DNA of 64,000 nucleotides. Source: Scolanthus callimorphus (Eukaryota > Cnidaria > Anthozoa > Actiniaria > Edwardsiidae). Positions 56,701-64,000 of the stretch are shown piece by piece. Both the position numbers and the translations under genes were made by a program. Position 1 is the stretch's first letter. The number at the start of each line of letters is the position of its first letter. The stretch covers positions 19,904,146 through 19,968,145 of the forward strand of contig CM066919.1 of NCBI GenBank assembly GCA_033964015.1, written 5' to 3'. The notes under the pieces were generated by a model. The model was not told the origin of the DNA. It ran no database searches and worked only from the letters and a program-made list of their open reading frames with translations.

Positions 56701-59036
56701 CTGTGGAAGCGGGGTTACTATCGCTGTTCGTCTTAGCAGGAGAGTTACTGGTAGGATAGCGCACAGTCTGTACTAAGGGGTACCCCGCTTGGGAACCCGT
56801 CTGAGAATATAGATACCCCGTCCCAGGTGACACCCCCGTGCCTTGTATTACACCGCTCCCCGTTGAATACTGAGGCAGCCCAGTTGCAAGTGTCTGTTGC
56901 ACGGGGGTGGGCACTATATGGGGGTACGGCCTCTGCGTAAAGAACCCTGCCGGGTTGGCTAAATATTGCCCAGAAACTTGAAACTGAGCTGAATTGTCTG
57001 TAGTCGTGTTCATATTAGGCACTCCGTAGGCGCACTGATCTAAGTTTGTGACAGTTGTTCCTGATTCCGCGTATTCTAAAGCAGCTGATGAGACGGGGGC
57101 TATGACGTTAGGCCCTCCCACGCCAAGATCGCTACCACTAGATGAGATAACCGATTCCGAATTAACATCCCAGTTGTCCGATTTGTCCGGGTCTGGGGTC
57201 ATTCCCTGGGAGATCTTCTCGGCTCTGATGACCCCATTGGATGGCGGCTCGCCTGGACTACTTTCGTGGCTTGAGCCTAAGCTGCTGAGAAAAACAGAAA
57301 TCTTGTTGTTTTTCACCCTAGGCAGTTAGCACACGTAGACTGAATTCAGCCGTCTCTTCGCTCTCGATCGTACTCAATTTGCAAGAGAAGACGTCTGAAT
57401 AGACCAAATCGGCTAACGGTGTTTACATCTTGTTGCCACCCAATTCAGATCATGTGATGATTCCCTTTGGTGGTTAGAATTGTCAATTTTTTTTCCTCAC
57501 TCGACCGAGTGCACGAGTGTATGTGCAGAACTAACAAAAGTATCCAACCAAAGGAATCGTCGCATGATCTGAATTGGGTGGCAACAATATTCACCTCGAG
57601 ATTTTCTCATCCATTACGTAATTATTGACCCAAAATCAGTCAGTAAAATCTGATTGGTTGCGTTTCTCAGTAAGACGTGCTGGCGAACGATTCCATGACA
57701 ACGCACGCTCCCCAATCAAAAAAGCGCACGAAAACTCCCAAACCAGCCAATCAGGCGCCACAACTGTTGAAAAATGCGTGCGTTGTCTTGGAAACGTTGT
57801 AAAAAAAATAACGGTTTTTACTCGGCTGTGAGAAACGCTTGTGCTGAATTCAGACGTCTCCGTTCGCAAAGTGAGGTACGATCGATAGGGAACGGACGAG
57901 GCTGAAATTCTGGCTAGGCTGTACGTACCATTATTGTGAAATATATTCAATGTGATGTTTATATTTCTCTCTCTGTTGTATGGTACAAATAAACATCTCG
58001 TTCTCGTTGTCTCAAAGACAGCGATGTATTGTAGTCTCCCGCGCAGCCCCTCCTTTTGGGTGGTCACGCAAAGCTTTCCTCCTCACGGAGAACAGCGCTG
58101 CGTGACTGACACAGAGGATGGGCTTCGCGGGATACTATACCACCACTATCTTTGAAAGAACGAGATCTTTATTTCTTCAAACGGCGAAGAGGGTCGACTA
58201 TCATTCACTCTCGACTACTCTCGTGGTACGGCATCGAGTTGTGGTCAAACGGTTAATACTCTAAGCAACTCTCGTGTCATTTGAACACGTTCAAAGTGAA
58301 TGAGAGTTGATGAGAGTACAAAGTGCGTGAAAGTGTAAACTCTTATCACTGTTTGATCCCAGCTTAAGACAGTGGCAGTTATAGAAATTTCACGTTGGGG
58401 GAGGGAGAAATTGGATTTGGATATACTGCCTGAAAATGGATTGACTAGTACACCCTTGCACTACCCCTAGATCTGCTCCATATTAAAAGGACCTATTTTC
58501 TATGGATACGCTCAGTTATTTCTTATATGTTTACTGTAAGTTTCTTTAATATGGGTATCAGAAGAGAAAACGCCTGTTATTTTGAAGATTCATATATGCG
58601 GTTCTTGACTTCCCGACTTGTCACGCTAATTGTGTAGCGTGACCATTTCTTTGCTGCTCCGAGACAAGTCATAAATATGTTTTGCCGTGCAAATATCAAA
58701 AAGGTAGTCAAGAACTTCCGAATCGTGCAGACAAAAACGACAAGCCTTACAGACGAGTTCGCTCTCGTACGTGGATCATGGCTGTCATGGTAATCAAGGC
58801 AATAAGGAGGAAATAATCAAGAAATGCGCTGAAACTCTTTTTGCTAGAAGGCAAAGTATGCCAGATTTCTACAACAATTTCCGGATCGTGAAATACCGTG
58901 ATCGAAATGTTGAAAATACTGACCGAGATCGAATTCTTGAATATATTTATTTAGTAGAAACCCACTCGCATACTATCACGAATCCTGCAATCTGATTGGC
59001 TCAGCTACTCACTATCTATTTAACAATTATTTAACA

Positions 59037-59068
<32 letters not shown>

Positions 59069-62000
59069 CAAATCACACTAGTAGGTCAATTTGTATTGTC
59101 AAAAAATGTTTTTGTTCTGGTCATTTGCCATTTTCTGGCTTTCAAATCCGACACTTTTCGCTACTAGTAGGCTATAACTTATAGCCTACTAGTAGCTCAA
59201 CCAATCAGAACGCAGCATTGATAATAGACCACTAGTGTGATTTGACTAACACGTAATAGATAGTGAGAGTAGCGAAAATGCTAGCGCAAAACTTTCTAAA
59301 ACCATGAAAAAATAATGTTTTAGCCCAACAACTCGAAGGTAGTATGCTAGTGGGTTTCTATGAGTCAATACGCGCCTCGTTAACTATCTACTGACTCATA
59401 GAAAACTCGAACTCGTAGTCTATTTGTTAAATTGCTTGCTTTGAAGCAACATAAGATGCATATGCATGTTATATTTATTGTAAAAGTTATTGTAAATAGA
59501 TCATCACCCTCCATCTGTTGTAAATAGCCCTCCCAATCCATTGTAAATAGTCTTCCTAGTAAATAGAGTAGTATAGGAGTAATTTAGGAATATTTCTTTT
59601 TCGTTTATATTCTGTTGTGTCCCCCATTAGCCAATCATGGCTAAATAATATTGACACGTTAATAAAGTTTTTATTTATTTATTTTTATTTATAACATAAA
59701 ACTTCACCCAGAATTCAGCGCATGCGACTCATCGTAGGATTCCAGGCCGCTCGCGAGCCAATCAGAGCGCGCGATTTGATGGCTTCATGAAATTAATCTC
59801 ATCTAAAGTTCATGCCACAGTTTTCAGCTGTTGCGTCTTCCATTTTGCTCTTCTCATTTCTGCCAAGTGAACGACCGCGTGCGGAAAAAAGGATAAATAT
59901 CAATTGGATTTTGAGTTGAGGAACACAGGGTGGAGGATTCCCTTTTTCTTATTTTATGTTGGCAAAGTTGTTCCTGCGAAAAATGCTCTCTTCAAACAAC
60001 ACCAAAAATGACATAATGTTGCACACTGGAACACAGATAGTTCAATTAAAGTGGTTTAAATCCTTATCTCCCAAGAGAGTGTGATCATATAGCTAGTAAG
60101 AATTTATTGCACTATGAAATGTGGCATGTTGAGGCGAAGAGAAACCTTGTTTAACTAAACATGGTGTTGGTGTGAAAGAAGTCAGAAGTCATCGAATCCC
60201 AAAGCAAACCTTATGCCATCAGGGTTACTTCATGGAAAGAGAAAGTACTTCAACTTCAAACTTTTACCCAGCGCAAAAAGCCATTTGGATAACATTAATA
60301 AGACAAATTCAAACGTTTTCCCTAACGTTAGCACCACCGCAAATGAAAACTAATACCCCAAGTTCCATCCACTTTTGGCAAATATCAAGCTCGCTAAGAA
60401 CATGCTCAAGATCAACTTATATACTTGCCAGAGCTTTTACAAATAACAAACAAATGGCTACTCTACTCGTGTCAAGTACTGAAAAGTTGAAAGCACTTCT
60501 CAACATAGGGTTAAAAGGAAGAAAGCTATTGAGGAGAAAGAATTATCAAAAATAGTTACGAGTGGCGCACTAAAAATAAAGCCTTTTCTTCTTTTCTCAC
60601 CTGTCTCTGTCATCTGTTGGGTCGTCTTTTCTTGCTCGTTTTACCTGAATTTGAAAGCGAGGGCATTGGAACATACATGAGTACAATACACGTTTCTTAC
60701 AAACTGGAACTGCGTAACAAGGAGGCAGAGAATGCATGTTGCTTCTTTTGAGTTCATTTGAAGTCAACAGCTTATCATAGCGTATTAACTTAGTCTATTG
60801 TGTGTTTCTAGTACAAACACAGAAGAGAAGACTAAACAGTTCAAACAAACGGGTACTGTTTATGCCAAAACAACTGCACATAAAGCTGGCTGTTATCAAA
60901 ACATAGGATGTCAATATTTATGTGATTAGCAAGTACAAACGATTTGAATTTTATCAACATTATTTAAGATTAAGTGAAATACTTTAAAATGGAACAATAA
61001 GAACGTTTATAAGTTAAAAGTGTATTGCTATGAATAAAAGTGCTCTGTTGCATTGATGGGGTTTACCAGTTTATCTGAGTAAAACACTTATCAAATATTA
61101 CAATGGTAAAATAAACAGTCTTTCCACTGTACTTCAAGAAGCAGGAAGACATGTTTGAACAGACTACTTCTTGAAGGTAATCAAAGTTTCATCAAAGTTA
61201 CAGTTTATAGGAAATCAGTTACAGTTTATAGAAAATTGTATTTATACCATACAATCTAAGGTAATTAATGTATCTGTTATGAATTAAACATACACACCAA
61301 TTCCTGGAACTTACAACCCCCTCCTACCATTATTTATTTTTACAAAAAAATCACTACTGTCTGTAGCTGCACTAAAAAGGCAGCTCTAAAATATGCAAAT
61401 ATAGAACAGTATGTCTTTATATTTCAGCCATTTTAACTATCTTTCCTTTGAGATTGGATCAATTCATTTACTTAAATACATGATGCAGCATAAATATAAA
61501 TTACTAAATATCTAAAAATATCTATCGAAATGATTAATGACTAATCAAGACATATTAATCCACATTACTGTGTGTAATAGCTTTAAAACATCATGTATTT
61601 AAGTGCCAGTGTTTTTGGAAATTAAGCACAAGTTCAGTATGAATAATGTTGATTTTAAATCAGTGAAAACTGAATCTGTTTTAACTATAACTTGAAAATG
61701 TACCCTAATAGTGAAAGAGTTAATATTTCTTTAAGTCGTTTATAGAGTATAAGTACCATCATTTATTGTAAAAGATGATTTTAGCAGTTGAACAAGAGAA
61801 CAGCCATACATTCAGCCTCTGAATTGAGCAATGTGATGCTCTGTTCTTTCGTTAATATCCTAACTTAGTATCATAATAAAAGCACTAACAGCCTCTTAAC
61901 AGGTACATAAAAATGCATTAGGTGTTTAAACAGGCACTTACAGCACTTATAAACTAAGATCACAGAACTGCACTGCCCTTATCTGACTTATCAGTTACAT

Positions 62001-62770
62001 AATATCAGAAATGTTCATGATTTTTTATAACAGAAAAAGGTTTGACTTGTGTCACTTTTTAAAGCATTTAACCAAGAGTCACACTGCATTATTTAGACTT
62101 AGAACTTGCATTTTTTAAATAAGAAAAGAGCTTAAGGCTGATTCACATGCTGTGATTTATTGGGCGAAATGCTTTTTGAGCTGTGACATATTAAACTTGT
62201 CCAAAGGAAAATCAGGCCTGAAACAAAGAACTCTGATGTGATGCCACAGATGTTTCAGCATTGGCCTGACACCCGGGACGGGGGACTCCCCCCAAAAATA
62301 GACAGGGGTGCTAGTCCTATCCCTTAGGGTATAAATTTCACCCAACTGCTATCTCTTAGGGGTTTCCAAAGAATCTGGTATACCTTAGGGTGTCTCACGC
62401 CGAGCAACAACAGAATAAATTGTTTCAACTTGATGGTAATCTCAAGGACCTCAATAATATTAGGATTTTTCCAATTTGCTATTACATTTGGAAATTCATG
62501 GAGTCATGATATAATCAGGTGGAAAATTACCATCATCAGGCATTGTCCTATCAAAATCAATAGTAGATAACGTATTAGAATGAGGGGTTAGAGATCAACA
62601 CAGTTATACCACAAAATCAGGGAGTACCCACTTTGTTGGAAGGGAAAAACATCCCTTTTTATGTTCAAATGTAAAGAAGTGCAGTAAGCATGCCGACAAG
62701 TCAACAAGACACTTACAGGGACAGCATCCAAGCTGCTATTGGAATCAGATTGTCCTTGATCGGTTGCCAT
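44750..62770 (-). CDS. EYA: EYA (eyes absent) transcription coactivator/phosphatase, 12 coding exons
   Basis: Exons, transcribed order: 62770-62717, 60644-60601, 57284-56267, 55344-55057, 54507-54424, 53877-53788, 53593-53535, 52713-52553, 52075-51961, 46407-46286, 45528-45428 and 44830-44750 (TGA). About 739 aa after three one-base corrections. The N-terminal half is Ser/Thr/Pro/Tyr/Gln-rich, as in EYA transactivation regions; exon 4 ends in a Gly/Arg-rich run. The C-terminal EYA domain is a haloacid-dehalogenase-type phosphatase that binds SIX proteins. It shows the catalytic [17 protein letters not shown] (motif I, DxD), [116 protein letters not shown] (acidic motif) and [19 protein letters not shown]. 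Exon 2 (KRARKDD) fits phase 0 to 2 exactly. Frames break at 56661 and 55144, and the exon 3/4 phases disagree by one base. Confidence 0.92.
45243..45297. repeat. Two short perfect palindromes downstream of EYA exon 11
   Basis: AATCGTATGATATCT...AGATATCATACGATT forms a 15-bp stem here. A second stem, CTACAATCTTGGACAA...TTGTCCAAGATTGTAG, lies at about 45341-45393. Both are in EYA intron 11. Confidence 0.6.
46060..46162 (+). repeat. Three copies of a 34-35 bp direct repeat
   Basis: The unit CACAACTCTCTGCGCGCCCT followed by GTTAAAACTATCC is repeated three times with drift. Intronic, non-coding. Confidence 0.6.
47094..51297. mobile_element. 4.19-kb foldback element with about 1.05-kb inverted arms, in EYA intron 9
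   Basis: The element proper is 47100-51291. Its ends TATGGTGGCCCATCGCTGCC and the exact reverse complement are flanked by GTCGTC at 47094-47099 and 51292-51297, a likely 6-bp target duplication. The left arm (to about 48155) and the right arm (from about 50240) match almost base for base: an outer 590-bp section of drifting AAATTCAAAGTAAAA-type units, a repeat of the terminal motif CCCATCGCTGCCATAG, then about 450 bp of unique sequence ending near CGGCGAGTATTATAAACTGG. The centre (48155-50240) has no transposase ORF and contains another inverted pair. The insertion landed in an older repeat, since GGTTTCCATATAGTC also occurs at 34920 and 51406. Confidence 0.9.
48800..49680. mobile_element. 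Nested inverted-repeat element within the foldback element
   Basis: GAGGCCTCCTTCGAAACCTGATA...TGGCCTCAAAGCTC...GCACACGACCACGCTGCAGGGCCAATTTAGTAAAAA (in pieces, 48805-48930) is found in reverse complement at about 49525-49672. The inner part near 49380-49510 (AAGCTTCATCAGTTTCTC, AAACCGAGGCTC, GCCTATTCAGCGGTAGATTA) recurs at 63815-64000. Confidence 0.65.
52743..53020. mobile_element. TTACAGCT-family MITE next to the EYA exon 8 acceptor
   Basis: The ends TTACAGCTAAATTCGTTG and CAACGACTTTTGCTGTAA pair. The core has CTTGCCCTGTTTCGTC and TGTCGCGACG as in the other copies. Its left edge is only about 24 bp from the AG of the acceptor used by EYA exon 8 (minus strand). Confidence 0.8.
54617..54985 (+). 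repeat. Dispersed repeat, second copy of 11525-11875
   Basis: Same order of blocks as the SLC22 intron 8 copy, with an extra AT-rich insertion after TATAGGCAT. Lies in EYA intron 4. Class unknown. Confidence 0.6.
55661..55896. mobile_element. MITE with long GACCCCGTTCACAC ends
   Basis: GACCCCGTTCACACTAGACC continues through GGTACAAAACCGGACCGGTA and pairs over about 49 bp with the right end up to 55896. The interior has further GGTACCGTACC symmetry. In EYA intron 3. Confidence 0.8.
57338..57917. mobile_element. Inverted-repeat element with a nested MITE, upstream of EYA exon 3
   Basis: Outer ends GACTGAATTCAGCCGTCTC...CGATCGTAC and GTACGATCGATAGGG...GAGGCTGAAATTC pair. A second element at 57421-57594, with GTTTACATCTTGTTGCCACC and GGTGGCAACAATATTCAC ends, is nested inside. 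Begins about 50 bp from the EYA exon 3 acceptor. Confidence 0.65.
58956..59361. mobile_element. Inverted-repeat element with AGAAACCCACTCGCATACT ends
   Basis: TAGAAACCCACTCGCATACT at the left and AGTATGCTAGTGGGTTTCTA at the right are inverted repeats, with inner CTCACTATCTATT / AATAGATAGTGAG. It carries another element (59065-59248). In EYA intron 2. Confidence 0.7.
59065..59248. mobile_element. Nested MITE with TAGTCAAATCACACTAGT ends
   Basis: Perfect 18-bp ends, with inner CTACTAGTAGGCTATAA / TTATAGCCTACTAGTAG. A half copy with the same GTCAAATCACACTAGTGG end and TTCTGATTGGTCGAGC tail lies at 37865-37985 in CCT6 intron 15. Confidence 0.8.
60645..62716 (-). other. EYA intron 1
   Basis: AT-rich DNA with no recognised gene or clear inverted-repeat element. 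A stretch at about 62270-62400 repeats (C)CCTTAGGG(T/G) motifs, a small low-complexity repeat. Confidence 0.5.
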
Positions 62771-62949
62771 ACTCTGGGAGGGAAACAACACCATAAACAG
62801 CAAGAACAAATCCTGGATTCATCCAGTTGAAGCAATTCTAGCATATAATTTCAGTTTATATCTATGACCTATGAAATGTTTTAAAATAATAAAATATAAA
62901 ATAATGGGTAATGCAAACGGCTCGACTATGTGGCTCTTTTTCTGTTGTG

Positions 62950-63082
62950 GGACCTATGGTTTAATACTCTAATCTGAGAAGATGCAAACAATTTGCAGGA
63001 ACAAAGGCAGCACCTTCTCAATTATGTCAGCACATCCCACACAATAGCCAAGTGCTCTAGCACTGAGCTAGTCAGTCAGTGT
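62950..63082 (-). repeat. tRNA-derived SINE-like element upstream of EYA
   Basis: On the minus strand, GACTAGCTCAGTGCTAGAGC is a close match to a tRNA D-arm/A box. About 90 bp further on, GAGTATTAAACC-ATAGGTCCCAC resembles a diverged B box. The spacing is too long for an intact tRNA, which points to a SINE. Confidence 0.45.
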
Positions 63083-63814
63083 TTCATGAATCAATTACTT
63101 TTTCGCTGTTGTTTTTACTCATACAACCTTAAGTTTCAGATTGGTAAATACAATTGATAACCTAATAAATGACATTTTGTTTTGTAAACATGCAAGCAAT
63201 GCCCTATATAATTTGGGGCATTATTAGAAATATGTTTTATGTAAGAATGTGTGGTTGCATAAGATGACACATCACCAACAAGGAAAAGGTGGGTATCTTT
63301 CAAGGGAAGGGGGTGGGGATGGAAAGAGATGATGCTGAGACAATCAAAGAAAACTCCAACTGACAATATTCAGTTTGGCTCTCATAAAATCTGAGCAGTG
63401 CTATGGGGTTTGGAAAATTTGAAAGCAATGTGTGTACATGACAAGGCCCTTTGGGGAAAGGGGACTGTTTAGAATCAATTCTGTTTCCGTCCAGATGCAG
63501 AAACTGTTTTATTGTGTTGTGAACTTGGTATTTTTAGGGGTGTTTAGTTTAGGTAATTTTTATGCTCAACTATTCCCTCCTGTGCATGCATAGAGAAAGG
63601 TGATGAGACTAACAGGGAAAGGTCATCAGACTTTTATTAAGTATGTACCTAGCCCTTATAGAGTATTAATCTCTTTTCTAGTCTTCAAAAGCCCTTTGGA
63701 AAGTAGTGTTTCCTCTTTCCTGAAAACGTTTGTAAAAGATCAATTTGCTGAGAGACACATCTTAATAACACATTTTTTTGCATTTACATGTAGTTATTCT
63801 AAGTAGTCCTGTTT

Positions 63815-64000
63815 CGAATTCTCTAATCTACCGCTGAATAGGCATCAACGGCGCATAAATACAGCCTCGGTTTGAACCCGAAAGTTGCGAATACCAACGA
63901 CTCCAAAAGGTTTTGTCTATTATCTCCATTCAAGCTTCATCAGTTTCTCGTTGGTATTCACAACTTTTTCTACTTCAAACCGAGGCTCTCACTGTATTTA
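63815..64000. repeat. Dispersed repeat shared with the foldback element core
   Basis: TCTAATCTACCGCTGAATAGGC, then CGGCGCATAAATACAGC, and CTCCATTCAAGCTTCATCAG with TTCTACTTCAAACCGAGGCTC, are all found near 49380-49510. The arrangement here is itself partly inverted (CCTCGGTTTGAA and TTCAAACCGAGG). It runs off the window edge. Confidence 0.6.

Larger units (their letters stand above)
62771..64000. other. Region upstream of EYA start codon
   Basis: Holds the EYA 5' UTR or promoter side, without a recognised TATA box or CpG-rich block. Further 5' non-coding exons may lie beyond the window. A tRNA-like SINE head and a dispersed repeat are present (listed separately). Confidence 0.4.

Noticed and set aside
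60172..60555. 127-codon plus-strand ORF in EYA intron 2
   Set aside because: No domain or conserved pattern, AT-rich codons, no splice or start context to support it.

Overview
The window looks like nuclear DNA of an animal, most likely an anthozoan cnidarian such as a stony coral or sea anemone. The basis is short exons with GT-AG introns, AT-rich introns full of small palindromic DNA transposons, and animal-type orthologues. The species assignment is inference.

Five protein-coding genes can be supported by joining exons by eye. (1) 35-357, plus strand: the last exon of a TLC-domain membrane protein whose 5' part lies outside the window. (2) 4749-12171, plus: a nine-exon SLC22-type organic ion transporter. 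(3) 14516-19759, minus: malectin (MLEC), an ER lectin, in four coding exons. (4) 20135-40232, plus: CCT6, the zeta subunit of the TRiC/CCT chaperonin, in nineteen exons. (5) 44750-62770, minus: EYA (eyes absent), a transcription coactivator and HAD-type phosphatase, in twelve coding exons. MLEC and CCT6 are head to head with start codons 375 bp apart, so they probably share a divergent promoter. SLC22/MLEC and CCT6/EYA are tail to tail. MLEC (N-glycan quality control) and CCT6 (cytosolic folding) both serve protein folding, but no functional link among all five genes is evident.

About 90% of the window is intron or intergenic DNA. It is densely packed with terminal-inverted-repeat elements. 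These include a family ending in TTACAGCT (five copies here), a 4.19 kb foldback element with about 1.05 kb arms inside an EYA intron, a 1.15 kb element with a 9-bp target duplication carrying a broken ZAD-like zinc-finger coding fragment, an inverted-repeat element filled with about 21 copies of a 29-bp minisatellite, and many nested small palindromes.

Four of the conserved genes (all but the TLC exon) carry single-base frameshifts inside otherwise well-conserved exons. Six can be placed: SLC22 exon 1, MLEC exon 4, CCT6 exons 7 and 9, and EYA exons 3 and 4. A seventh is implied at the EYA exon 3/4 junction. Several lie in short homopolymers. Correcting each by one base gives complete reading frames of normal family length, so I favour residual assembly indels over true gene decay. 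Anyone using this sequence for protein prediction should expect broken gene models.
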